A stretch of 32,882 nucleotides of DNA from an uncultured Thermomicrobium sp. (GCA_938028665.1 CALIMB010000068.1:1-32882), one strand, 5' to 3'; shown: positions 1 through 8,557, numbered from the stretch's first letter. Program-made: numbers and translations. Notes: generated by a model not told the origin, from the sequence alone.

Positions 1-70
1 CGGCGAGTAGTGCAACGCTCAGCCCGCCAACGAACGCCGCAAGCCGGAGTGTGCGGTGGAGCGGAGACAC
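1..70 (-). CDS. Possible 5' end of a gene leaving the window (signal-peptide-like start)
   Basis: Reading leftward from a GTG at 70, the frame stays open to the window edge and gives 23 residues. It has an early Arg/His-rich stretch followed by a hydrophobic core (LAAFVGGLSVALLA). This looks like the start of a signal peptide or first membrane segment. No clear ribosome binding site precedes the GTG, and an in-frame stop lies a little upstream (near 115). It could therefore equally be a gene remnant. No function can be assigned from so short a piece. Confidence 0.22.
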   Translation of the reverse strand, partial: MSPLHRTLRLAAFVGGLSVALLA

Positions 71-1173
71 GAGTGGCCGAAGACCGCAGAAAAACCGTTG
101 CGGGGACAGTGAATATTACAACTATTGTGAGCAGAGCGCTGCATAGAGGGACAAATAGGGTCCAACAAAAGGTTCTGTGAGGGAGAGTGATTCGAGTGTG
201 ACGTGCCCTGCGGACAGGGCAACGGGGAGTACGTGATCAGCAAGCCAGCCAAGTCGCCCAACAGACTCGTGCCGGGGAAAGGGCAAAAGAACAGTCCTGC
301 TTCCGTGCAGCACTGAACCAAGCATGAGGAGGGTGTCGAACATGTGTGTGAGACTCAGCATGTCCTTCTGCCTCCACTGAAGCGACAAAGAGCAGCCTGG
401 GGGGAACAGCGTGCATCCGAAGAGCAGACGATGGCGTGCTGTTTGCAGCATCGGCCTGAGAAGTGCCATGCGCGGTGAGAAGAGCCCTGTGGGCATCTCG
501 GTATGGGGAAGCGTGAATGTGACGGAGTCGGGGGACGAAGTGGCTGGTCAGGCGAACGGTGGTACGGCTTCAGCCGCAAATTGCTTGTGCGATGACACCG
601 TAGAACATGGCGGCAGCCTGCTCGCATTGGCCAAGACACCCTACTGTGAAGACAGCCAGGCCAAGAGGAGAGCGAGGGTCACCATCGGTACGATGAAGAG
701 GATGCTGTGCAGCGAGGAAACAGGCCAGCCCATGCGCTGAGAACCGTAGTGAATGATCCTCTCCCTCAAAAGTAGACCAGAGAGAAGGTAGGCTACGTCG
801 AGAAGATCGCGGAACGTCTGCTTACGCAGCCACCGTCTGCGCACGACGACTTCCTCGCGGGGAAGAGCACTGTGCAACTGGGAGCTCACTGAAGGCGAGG
901 TAACCGCACTTGAGGCTGGCACGAGCGATCAGTCCCGCGCTTGGCTAAGTCACCCGACCGCCTTTGGACACTCTGTGGTGCTCACGGTGCTCCCACGTGG
1001 CTCGTTGCTCCTTTGCTCCTCATAAATTGCTCAGTGGATTCGGCTAGCTGCGCGGTAATGGCGAGAAAAGAGGTGGACCAGACACGTACAGTGCTGGTGT
1101 CATCTCTCTTGAGACCCATCCCAGTCGCGTGGCTCAAGACACCAGTGTTCCTCCTGTGCCCCTATGGCAACTC
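71..1173. other. About 1.1 kb without a recognisable gene
   Basis: No frame on either strand gives a protein I recognise or has a good start with a ribosome binding site. The minus strand between 922 and 641 reads through a basic stretch into a hydrophobic tail (IVPMVTLALLLAWLSSQ) and then stops. It could be a remnant of a membrane protein, but the neighbouring minus-strand frames do not join it convincingly. No tRNA, repeat or transposase signature was seen. Confidence 0.4.
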
Positions 1174-1202
1174 TTGACTACGAACGTGTGTTCTACTACT
1201 AT
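1174..1202 (+). promoter_or_regulatory. Sigma70-type promoter of the imuA-imuB-dnaE2 cassette
   Basis: A -35 element TTGACT (1174-1179) is followed, after exactly 17 bp, by a -10 element TACTAT (1197-1202). The predicted transcription start is near 1209. The promoter lies inside the 5' part of the longest open frame (ATG at 1164), so that ATG would not be on the mRNA. It also coincides with two LexA-type operators, described separately. The boxes and spacing are seen directly; use of the promoter is inferred. Confidence 0.6.
1181..1194 (+). promoter_or_regulatory. LexA (SOS) box 1, inside the promoter spacer
   Basis: The site reads C-GAAC-GTGT-GTTC-T, a perfect GAAC-N4-GTTC inverted repeat. 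It matches the Bacillus-type LexA/DinR consensus CGAACRNRYGTTYG at every defined position but the last. It sits between the -35 and -10 elements, where a bound repressor would exclude RNA polymerase. Confidence 0.7.
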
Positions 1203-1207
1203 GAATC

Positions 1208-1221
1208 CGAACATATGTACG
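1208..1221 (+). promoter_or_regulatory. LexA (SOS) box 2, at the predicted transcription start
   Basis: The site reads C-GAAC-ATAT-GTAC-G, 13 of 14 positions identical to the ideal Gram-positive SOS box (one T to A change in the right arm). It lies 27 bp from box 1 start-to-start, just after the -10 element. Two boxes about 2.5 helical turns apart suggest strong or cooperative repression by LexA. Confidence 0.65.
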
Positions 1222-1250
1222 AGATACGGTGGGCACGGAAAGGGGGACAC

Positions 1251-2342
1251 GTGCCAAAGGTTGGGGCTCCTCCGTTATTGGTGAACACTCGAATGGACAA
1301 TGTTCCACATGCACCCAGGAGATCGTCTTGTGCGGGGACAGCCGGCACGCTGCCTGCGGTCGATCCTCGCCGTGAGCGCATTGCTTTCCTCCGCCGGCTG
1401 CTGGTTGAACGGTTTGGACCGCAGGTCCTGCTCGACTGGACAGAGTCTTCCTCCTCACTCTCAAGGCATACCGAGCATGCTCCCACACAGTCCGTCCTGA
1501 ATCCACGTGCTCTGCCAACCGAGCTTCTGGGGCTCGATCTTGCACTCGGCGGCGGGATCCCACGTGGGCGACTCACCGAACTTGCTGGCCCACCCTATTC
1601 TGGGAAGCGGACCCTGGCGGGCTGGCTTGTCCGGGCCACCCAGCAGATCGGTGGGTGGGCAGCGTATCTCGATGCCGCGCATGGTGCTGACTTCGACCGC
1701 CTCCATCGCTGGGGTGTCAACCTGTACGAGTTCCTCATCGCACTGCCACGCTCACTCCCTGAGGTGTTGGAACTCGCTCGTCTCCTTCTCCTCGCTGATG
1801 CCCTTGATCTTGTTGTGCTCGACCTTCCTCCACACTGGGCAACTCGACCAGAACTGGAGCGTGGGCTCCGACAGCTTCGCCCGCTCCTCCGTGGTCGGCT
1901 AACTGCTCTCGTTGTCGTCCGCGACCGTGTGAGCGGACCGGGGCTCGCAGCAGCCCAGGTGCGCCTACGACTTGAGCCTCTCACGCAACTTGTTCTGCCG
2001 AATCCATGTGGTTCAGCCTTGCTGCCGAGCGGGCTCCGCGTCCGCATCCGGGTGGAGCGGAGTCACTCCTGGCCACTCTGCGAGCCGCCTGTTCCGATTG
2101 AGCTGAGTGAGCGCGAGGGAGTTCGTCTGGCTCTTGAGCGGATCGATCTTGCGCTTGCGGCAGGCATCCTCGTTCACCATCCACTCGGTCTGACCTTCAC
2201 TAATACTGTGCTCGGCCGAAATCGCGAAGCGGCAGCAGCGCGACTTGCAAGTGATCCAGCACTCTGGTCACAACTGGAGGAGGAGCTCCGTGCGCGTTGG
2301 CTATCTCTGGCTCGATCGCTTACCGAGCGTCTCACTTGCTGA
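1251..2342 (+). CDS. imuA: ImuA-like RecA-fold protein of the mutagenesis cassette
   Basis: This gene encodes a RecA-related protein of about 363 residues, the first gene of an imuA-imuB-dnaE2 cassette. In characterised bacteria such cassettes drive SOS mutagenesis and translesion synthesis, with ImuA as an accessory partner of ImuB. The RecA-like core starts with LDLALGGGIPRG and a P-loop-like GPPYSGKRT (residues about 113-121). The residue after the P-loop Lys is Arg instead of Thr/Ser. The segment equivalent to RecA's DAEHA, which carries the catalytic Glu, reads DAAHG. ATP hydrolysis is therefore probably weak or lost. GTG 1251 was chosen because AAGGGGG (1239-1246) precedes it and because the promoter and LexA boxes lie upstream at 1174-1221; ATG 1293 is an alternative. 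The 3' end overlaps imuB by 53 nt. Confidence 0.75.
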   Translation: MPKVGAPPLLVNTRMDNVPHAPRRSSCAGTAGTLPAVDPRRERIAFLRRLLVERFGPQVLLDWTESSSSLSRHTEHAPTQSVLNPRALPTELLGLDLALGGGIPRGRLTELAGPPYSGKRTLAGWLVRATQQIGGWAAYLDAAHGADFDRLHRWGVNLYEFLIALPRSLPEVLELARLLLLADALDLVVLDLPPHWATRPELERGLRQLRPLLRGRLTALVVVRDRVSGPGLAAAQVRLRLEPLTQLVLPNPCGSALLPSGLRVRIRVERSHSWPLCEPPVPIELSEREGVRLALERIDLALAAGILVHHPLGLTFTNTVLGRNREAAAARLASDPALWSQLEEELRARWLSLARSLTERLTC

Positions 2343-3540
2343 GATACTCATCCCACTCACTCCAGCCATACAGCAAGACGAGGAGAGAACGGGTGTTTGG
2401 TTCGAGGCGAGCGGTGTCCGGCTCCTCTATGGCGACGAGCAGCGCTATGGCCAAGCGATGCTCGCTGCCCTGGTGGCCGCTGGAGGGGCTGGCCGGCTTG
2501 GCATCGCCGCGACACCGTGGATTGCCCGCATCGCAGCACGACTCGCGGCAATTGGGGAAGTCACGCTTGTCCCCGACGGCGAGACACGTGCATTTCTGCG
2601 GCCGCTCCCACTCGAGTGGCTGCCACTCCCAAGCCGAGTGCTGGCACGACTTCGCGCGCTTGGTATTTCGACAATCGGCCAGTTCGCTGACTTGCCACCG
2701 GGAAGTATTCGGCGACGCTTCGGCACAGAGGCACTAGTGGCTTACCGCCTGGCCCATGGTGACGATCCCACCCTATTCCGAGGGCGAGCGCCAGTTGAGC
2801 CGCTCTGCTTGGAACGGACGCTTGAGCCGCCGGCTGTGACGAGTGACGCACTCGTAGGCGTACTACACGTGCTGGCAGCACAGGCAATGGAGGCGCTCAG
2901 TCGGCTCGGTCATGTCGCCTGGTGCCTACGGCTCGAACTTGTGGCTGAGGATGGGCGGAGTACGTCGCGCAGTCGATATTTCCCATATCCGCTGCGGACG
3001 ACAGAGGAGCTCGCCGCGGTTGCTCGTACGCTCGCGCTGCGTTGCGTGCCCACTGGTCCGGTCGCACTCCTCCGACTTGTCATCGACGAGCATGGTACTG
3101 TCGCAGCGTACCAACCGAGTTTGCTGCCGGGTGCGATGAATCGTATTCCTACGGTTCCGAATTGGCGACAGGCGTCCGAGCGGGTCTTTGAGCGTGCACG
3201 GCAATATGTACCAGGACGCGTCTTCCGGGTCGTTGAGCATTGTCCAGTTGCACCGCTTCCTGAGCACCGTTGGCGCTTGGAGGGGATTGCAAGTGAAGAG
3301 ATGCATCCATCGCGCGGTGAGCCAGTGCGGTTGATTCGGCGTGCCCAAAGCTGGTGGCTGGAAGTTGCTGGACGGCGCCTACGTGTCATCCGTCGTGGCC
3401 CCTGGGAGCGGATCGATCTGTGGTGGCCACAGAGACAACATCGCCGGATAGGTTGGGTGGAGCTTGCTGACGGCCAGCGCTTGCTTCTCATGTGGGACGG
3501 GCGTGATCACCAGTGGCGACTAGTTGGTCGCTTGGATTAA
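2290..3540 (+). CDS. imuB: ImuB-like inactive Y-family polymerase subunit
   Basis: The protein has about 416 residues and follows the ImuB pattern. It has an N-terminal beta strand YLWLDRLPSV, a palm-like part with VRLLYGDE, a thumb/HhH-like segment (LRALGISTIGQFADLP), a little-finger region and a typical C-terminal beta domain. ImuB normally bridges ImuA, DnaE2 and the sliding clamp rather than copying DNA itself. The Y-family catalytic acidic residues are not visible. Q-P-S-L-L at about residues 275-279 could be a clamp-binding motif. Compared with usual ImuB (about 500 aa), most of the region between the first strand and the palm is missing, so this is a short form. GTG 2290 has GGAGGAGGAG just upstream; it overlaps the end of imuA, implying translational coupling. 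Confidence 0.78.
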   Translation: MRVGYLWLDRLPSVSLAEILIPLTPAIQQDEERTGVWFEASGVRLLYGDEQRYGQAMLAALVAAGGAGRLGIAATPWIARIAARLAAIGEVTLVPDGETRAFLRPLPLEWLPLPSRVLARLRALGISTIGQFADLPPGSIRRRFGTEALVAYRLAHGDDPTLFRGRAPVEPLCLERTLEPPAVTSDALVGVLHVLAAQAMEALSRLGHVAWCLRLELVAEDGRSTSRSRYFPYPLRTTEELAAVARTLALRCVPTGPVALLRLVIDEHGTVAAYQPSLLPGAMNRIPTVPNWRQASERVFERARQYVPGRVFRVVEHCPVAPLPEHRWRLEGIASEEMHPSRGEPVRLIRRAQSWWLEVAGRRLRVIRRGPWERIDLWWPQRQHRRIGWVELADGQRLLLMWDGRDHQWRLVGRLD

Positions 3541-3575
3541 GCAGGCATAAGGAAGGCACCCTACAGGAGGATCGC

Positions 3576-6500
3576 ATGGCTGCACCGTATGCCGAGCTCC
3601 ATACCCATTCCTGCTTCTCGTTGCTCGATGCACCCTGCCAGCCTGAGCAACTAGTTGAGCGGGCTGCCGCATTGGGCTATCAACATCTTGCACTCACTGA
3701 CCACGATGTCCTCCATGGTGTTGTCCGCTTCGTCCGTGCAGCGGAGCGAGCAGGGATCCATCCTGTGGTGGGAGCGGAGGTCACGATGGAGGATGGGAGC
3801 CATCTGACGCTCCTGGCCGAGAATAACCGTGGCTATGCGACACTTGCTCGCCTCCTCTCAGCGGCTCGCTTGGGCTGGCTTACTCCTGATGGCCCTGCGC
3901 AGAGTGACACGCAGCTTGCGCTTGCCGGTTCACGTGAGCGGCGCTCGGTTGCACTTCCCTGGCAATGGTTGGTCGAATGGCACGATGGGCTGATTATTCT
4001 CACCGGTTGCCGAGAAGGGCCAATCGCTCGTGCGCTTACTCGCGAAGGGCGAGCCGCAGCATGGGCCTGGGCTACCCGTCTGGCCCGCCTCTTCGGTCCA
4101 GAGCGCTGCTTTGTTGAGCTCCAGGACCACGGTGAGCGGGGTGACCGCGAGCGGGTAAGCGAGTTAGTTGGGCTGGCTGAAGCTGCTGGGCTCTCGGTCG
4201 TCGTAACCGGAAACGTCCATTATCTCGAGGAGCGAAGCTGGCGTCTGCAAGACGTCCTTGTCTGTATTCGCGAGGGGATTACCGTCGACACGCCACATCC
4301 AGCCCGCAAGACTTCTTCGGCCTACCGGCTCGTCGCACCGACGGCAATGGCCCAGCGGTTTCGCCGCCTCCCGGAGGCTCTGATCAACACGGTACACCTT
4401 GCTGAACGCTGCTGCGTCTCGCTCGATTTCCGCGACGTTCGTTTCCCACCGCTTCCTCATCTCGTCCTGCCTGGCGAGACAGCAATGCAAGCCTTACGCC
4501 GCCAGGCTTATGAGGGGGCACAACGCCGCTATGGCACACTCTCGGAGCCGGTTGTGCGGCAGCTTGAGCATGAGCTTGGGGTTATCGAGCGGCTCGGAGT
4601 CGCAGAGTTCTTCTTGATCTGTGCAGACCTCGCTAACCGCTTCTGTGGGCGTGGACGAGGCTCCGCTGCCGATTCGCTAGTAGCCTACTGTCTAGGAATT
4701 ACGCAGGTTGACCCCCTTGCCCACCGCTTGCTCTTCGAGCGCTTTCTCAACGAAGAGCGCCCCTCCATGCCAGACATTGACATTGACTTTGGCCTTGAAG
4801 ACCGCGAGCGAGCTCTCGCCTACGTCTATGCCACCTATGGCGTCGAACATGCTGCCATGGTGTGTAATTACGTCACTTTCCAGGCTCGGAGTGCGGTCCG
4901 CGACCTGGGTCGTGTTTTCGCGTTACCATCGGAGCTTATCGATGAGCTCGCCAAGAGTCAGGGGCGTCTGGGTGAGCCACTGGCAGCAGTCGCGCAGACG
5001 CTCGCGCCACAACTGAACGAGGAGGAGCGACGTCGACTGAACTGGCTGGTGCGCCTTGCTCCAGAGCTAGAAGCTATTCCGCGGCACCTTTCGGTCCATG
5101 TCGGCGGCATGGTTATCGCTGGTCGACCAGTAGTGGAACTGACTACGGTCGAGCCCTCCCGAATGCCTGGGCGGATTGTCCTTGGCTGGGACAAACGGGA
5201 TATTGAAGAAGTGGGCCTGATCAAAACCGATTTACTCTGCGTGCGTGCCATTTCGGTTGTTCATGAGGCGGTTGAACTCATTGAGCGGGTAAGCGGCATC
5301 CGGATCGATCTGGAGCATCTACCGCTTGACGATCCAGCCGTCTACCGGCAGCTGCAGGAGGCGGACACAGTTGGGACGTATCAGGTCGAGAGTCGCGCAC
5401 AACAGCAGAGCCTGCCGCGCACACGCCCCGCACGGTTTGAGGATTTGATCGCTCAGGTGGCGATCATTCGGCCTGGCCCGATTCAGGGGGGTATGGTGCA
5501 TCCCTATATTCGCCGCCGCCAAGGACTTGAGCCAGTGCGGTATCTCCACCCCAAGCTTGAGCCGATTCTGCGCGAGACACTTGGTGTCATTCTCTACCAG
5601 GAGCAGGTCTTGGAAGTGGCCATGGCCATCGCAGGGATGACAGCTGGTCAGGCTGACGCCTTCCGGCGCGCGATGGGAAGCAAGCGCTCACGTGCAGCGA
5701 TGGAAGCGTTACGCGGTGACTTCCTCGCCGGAGCTCAACGGAACGGTATCCCACGATCGGTGGCGGAGCGCATCTTTGCGCAGATGGCAGCATTCGCAGA
5801 GTTTGGTTTTTGTAAGAGCCACGCTGCTGCGCTAGCGCGCACAGCCTACGAGACATTGTGGCTCCGTGCACATTACCCGGCTGCTCTGCTCTGCGCTCTC
5901 TTGAACAACCAGCCAATGGGTTTTTATGCACCGGAAGTGCTCATCTGGGATGCACTGCGCCGTGGGATCCGTCTTTTACCGCCGGATGTCGTTTCAAGTG
6001 AGGTGCGGGCGACACTAACCGGTGACCCGGTGCATGGTCCAGTGCGACTCGGTCTTGCTGGTGTTCGTGCCATTGGGCGAGCTGCGGCGGAACGCATCGT
6101 CTCGGAGCGCGCAAGACAACCGTTCCGCGACCCGGCTGATGTCGTCCGGCGGGCTGCGCTCACCGCGGAACAAATCGAGGCTCTCGTGCTCGTCGGCGCG
6201 TTTGCGTCGCTTGCCCCCGGGCGAGGCCGTCGCGAACTCCTTTGGGAGCTCCTCGGGGAAGCAGTGGAACGCACGTCACCGCCGCGCCTCATCGAGACTC
6301 CCGAGCCGACCGTTCCACTGGTCGAGCCGGATGCAGTTGAGCAAACGTTTCTCGACTATGCCATTCTCGGCTTTTGCCTCGATCGTCACCTCATGGAGCT
6401 CTATGCACGCCAGCGGCAGCTTTTACATGTCGTGCCAGCTGCGCGGCTGCGGACGTTATCCCACGGTACAACGGCTCGCGTTGCAGGCCTAGTGGTCTGT

Positions 6501-6761
6501 CGGCAGGCACCGCCAACGGCGCGAGGTGTTTTATTCTTGACACTCGAAGACGAGACCGGGCTGGTGAACGTCATTGTCCCACCCCCGGTCCGTGAGCAGC
6601 ATCGGACGCTCCTTCGTCGTCAGCCTGTGCTGGTGATTGATGGGCGAGTTGAGCGGGAAGGATCTCTGACTAGTCTAGTTGCTGAGGAGATACGCCCACT
6701 CGGACGACCAGCATTCCCGCTCTCGACACGTGCCGGCGCTTTCTCGCACGACTTCCGATGA
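3576..6761 (+). CDS. dnaE2: Error-prone DNA polymerase III alpha subunit DnaE2
   Basis: This is a 1061-residue C-family polymerase, the catalytic member of the mutasome that extends past DNA lesions. The PHP domain opens with ELHTHS (His9, His11) and LTDHD (42-44). The polymerase core has PDIDIDF with Asp400 and Asp402, and a third catalytic Asp in KTDLL (about residue 552). A C-terminal OB-fold (VAGLVV...FLTLEDETGLVNVIV) leads to the short HDFR ending typical of DnaE2 rather than the replicative DnaE1. Length fits the DnaE2 family. ATG 3576 has a perfect AGGAGG (3565-3570) at 5-nt spacing; an upstream in-frame ATG at 3513 would overlap imuB and lacks such a site. The gap to imuB is 35 nt, so the three genes are probably one LexA-controlled transcript. 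Confidence 0.93.
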   Translation: MAAPYAELHTHSCFSLLDAPCQPEQLVERAAALGYQHLALTDHDVLHGVVRFVRAAERAGIHPVVGAEVTMEDGSHLTLLAENNRGYATLARLLSAARLGWLTPDGPAQSDTQLALAGSRERRSVALPWQWLVEWHDGLIILTGCREGPIARALTREGRAAAWAWATRLARLFGPERCFVELQDHGERGDRERVSELVGLAEAAGLSVVVTGNVHYLEERSWRLQDVLVCIREGITVDTPHPARKTSSAYRLVAPTAMAQRFRRLPEALINTVHLAERCCVSLDFRDVRFPPLPHLVLPGETAMQALRRQAYEGAQRRYGTLSEPVVRQLEHELGVIERLGVAEFFLICADLANRFCGRGRGSAADSLVAYCLGITQVDPLAHRLLFERFLNEERPSMPDIDIDFGLEDRERALAYVYATYGVEHAAMVCNYVTFQARSAVRDLGRVFALPSELIDELAKSQGRLGEPLAAVAQTLAPQLNEEERRRLNWLVRLAPELEAIPRHLSVHVGGMVIAGRPVVELTTVEPSRMPGRIVLGWDKRDIEEVGLIKTDLLCVRAISVVHEAVELIERVSGIRIDLEHLPLDDPAVYRQLQEADTVGTYQVESRAQQQSLPRTRPARFEDLIAQVAIIRPGPIQGGMVHPYIRRRQGLEPVRYLHPKLEPILRETLGVILYQEQVLEVAMAIAGMTAGQADAFRRAMGSKRSRAAMEALRGDFLAGAQRNGIPRSVAERIFAQMAAFAEFGFCKSHAAALARTAYETLWLRAHYPAALLCALLNNQPMGFYAPEVLIWDALRRGIRLLPPDVVSSEVRATLTGDPVHGPVRLGLAGVRAIGRAAAERIVSERARQPFRDPADVVRRAALTAEQIEALVLVGAFASLAPGRGRRELLWELLGEAVERTSPPRLIETPEPTVPLVEPDAVEQTFLDYAILGFCLDRHLMELYARQRQLLHVVPAARLRTLSHGTTARVAGLVVCRQAPPTARGVLFLTLEDETGLVNVIVPPPVREQHRTLLRRQPVLVIDGRVEREGSLTSLVAEEIRPLGRPAFPLSTRAGAFSHDFR

Positions 6762-7933
6762 ACAGTTGTGACCTCTGATGGACAGTGAACCAAGTAGCTT
6801 CCTGTGATTCTTCAAGAAGGCCTTCAAGGCCTTATTCATGCCACTATTCCAATCAAATCCAGACTCAATGGAGCGGCATCGTTCTTGTGCCCTTTGGCTC
6901 CTACCTTGGCATTGTGGGTCGCCTTTAGCTCTGTGCCCCTTGATCAGTTTGACTGTTGATCACGATCACCTACTACGAATGAGGGCCATTTCCGCGGCCA
7001 TGGTACCCATGGTCTGCAGCGAGAGACACCAGAGTTCACAATGCCCAGGGCGAGCTGCGCCTCGTCTTCTTCGGTTTGGTCTACTCACATTTCTCGGCGC
7101 TATGATGCTCATCTTAGGCGTTGTTCGGCCATGATCGAACGCTGCTTTCTCTGTCCAGTCTTGTCCTCCTGAGCTGGTGTTGCCCCCAGTAGGGGGATCT
7201 TCTGGCATTGGCAGATAGAAGCGGAAAGCGGTGTACAGCATCTTCAGCGGCCAGTACGCAACGCATGGTGGCTAGACGTTACCGCTCGCTGGCGTCGAGT
7301 TGGGCCCACACGGCGAAGTGCTCGCGTCGAAGTTCAATCGTCGGATGCAGCGTCCGCCGGTACACACCAAGGAAGTAGGCTGTCAGGCTACTGGTTGGCA
7401 TCACAGTGATCCCGATTAGATAGGAAGCGCAGCTCCCAATTGGACCGCACCGCTCTAAGGCGCAACATCGCCCTAGCCATCAGTTGTGGCCGTGACCATT
7501 GCCTACCTCAACGCATCACTGTCGCTCCAGGCATCTCGTGCGACAAACCAAAAGACGATATTCCCACGTGACAATATCGACTGCTCCTACTCAGGACCTC
7601 ACTCAGCCCGTTCTGGCGAGCGTTTGTCTGGGGCTCGCGTCCTGCCTGCCGGAGCTAGACACTGACGCGCAGCCTGCGGAGCAGATGGACCAGACGCAGT
7701 AGCCGTGCTATCCCCAGAATGTCCCGGGCATGATGGCAACAAGCTTGAACCCATGCTCCCACACAACGTGGCGTCAATCTATTGCATGGATCAGCGGACC
7801 ACGGAGTCGACAGCACAGATACCTCCTACTGCCAGAACTCGCGAGCTCTGTCTCCAGTAACGACGCGAGGGGCAACAGCTAGACTGTAGCGAGAGCGCGT
7901 GCAGCCTTCACCGACACGGAAAACCTCTTCTGG
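6762..7933. other. Gene-poor stretch of about 1.2 kb with possible gene remnants
   Basis: No intact gene is recognisable. Around 6870-7134 on the plus strand, short hydrophobic runs appear in different frames (for example VLVPFGSYLGIVG, LRLVFFGLVYSHF and LTFLGAMMLILGVV). This is what a frameshifted membrane-protein gene would look like. A minus-strand fragment at 7279-7401 is listed separately. No clear rho-independent terminator was found after dnaE2. Confidence 0.35.
7279..7401 (-). pseudogene. Possible C-terminal fragment of a membrane protein
   Basis: Read on the minus strand, this gives about 40 residues. A hydrophobic, coding-like stretch (SSLTAYFLGVYRR) is followed by a polar tail ending FAVWAQLDASER and a stop. 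The frame stays open upstream to about 7460 with another apolar stretch (ASYLIGITV) but has no good start or ribosome binding site. Composition resembles the last membrane helix and cytoplasmic tail of an integral membrane protein. I cannot name the family. It may be a remnant left by gene decay. Confidence 0.25.
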
Positions 7934-8287
7934 GTTCTCAGTTGTCATAGCTGCATTTGAGACGGTGCACGGCGATCAGGTGACGATCGCCGATCCTGGT
8001 TCTCAGTTGTCATAGCTGCCTTTGAGGCGCGATCAGGATGATCAATGCAACCAGCGTGAGCGAGTTCTCACTTGTCATGGCAGCATTTGAGACCGCGAGC
8101 AAGGTGCTCCTCGAGGCTGGCCTCAAGGCGTTCTCAGTTTTCATGGCTGCATTGAGACGGTTCGCTCCTCTTTCGCTGCACCATCTGACATGGTTCTCAG
8201 TTGTCATGGCTGGATTGAGACCGCGGAGATACCGCTCGCTCAGGCGCTAGCTCTCGAGTTCTCATTTGTCGTGGCTGTATTGGGATC
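7934..8287 (+). CRISPR. Degenerate orphan CRISPR-like array, six repeats and five spacers
   Basis: Six 29-30 bp repeats begin GTTCTCA and end TTGAGAC or a variant: 7934-7963, 7999-8028, 8064-8093, 8130-8158, 8193-8221 and 8258-8287. The five intervening sequences are 35, 35, 36, 34 and 36 bp and unrelated to each other. Repeats 4 and 5 end ATTGAGAC, close to the ATTGAAAC 3' end that forms the crRNA handle in many type I and III systems. This suggests plus-strand transcription, with any leader upstream of 7934. No two repeats are identical: the first three carry an extra T, and the last is the most diverged. No cas gene is in the window. I read it as a decaying array; another spaced repeat of about 65 bp period cannot be excluded. 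Confidence 0.62.
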
Positions 8288-8528
8288 TTACTTCTCCGTC
8301 TTGTTCCGACGAGTATCGCGGATCACCGATGCCGTTGCTCCTTCTCTGCATTCATGAAGCCCGTACCCAACTGCGCACCGCAGTATTGGTACACACCCCT
8401 TTTGGACTTAGTCCCAACGTTTACTCCTTGTTCCAACGGCGAGAGGCGCAACCCCTACCGGGACATGATCGGCTGCTGACCGCAGCGTAACACCACACGC
8501 GAGCGCGATATGCTGGCGGAAAATAATC

Positions 8529-8557
8529 TTGATATCTTCATGAGTACATGATAAAAT
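8529..8557 (+). promoter_or_regulatory. Promoter of the Rrf2-hemerythrin operon with an internal palindrome
   Basis: The -35 TTGATA (8529-8534) and -10 TAAAAT (8552-8557) are separated by 17 bp and each differ from consensus by one base. A TG two bases before the -10 makes an extended -10. The spacer holds an inverted repeat TCATG-AGTA-CATGA (8538-8551), well placed for an operator, most simply for the Rrf2 regulator encoded just downstream. The untranslated leader would be only about 15 nt, enough for the AAAGGAG ribosome binding site. Confidence 0.6.

Noticed and set aside
1164-1250. ATG 1164 as the start of imuA
   Set aside because: The promoter boxes and two LexA operators lie downstream of it, the extra residues have no RecA likeness, and GTG 1251 has a good ribosome binding site.
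6806-6838. AAGGCCTT direct/palindromic repeats as a dnaE2 terminator
   Set aside because: The two short palindromes do not form a stable long stem and no T-tract follows.
8038-8250. Plus-strand open frame across the repeat array
   Set aside because: It follows the 65-bp repeat period of the CRISPR-like array and gives a repetitive peptide; it has no ribosome binding site.
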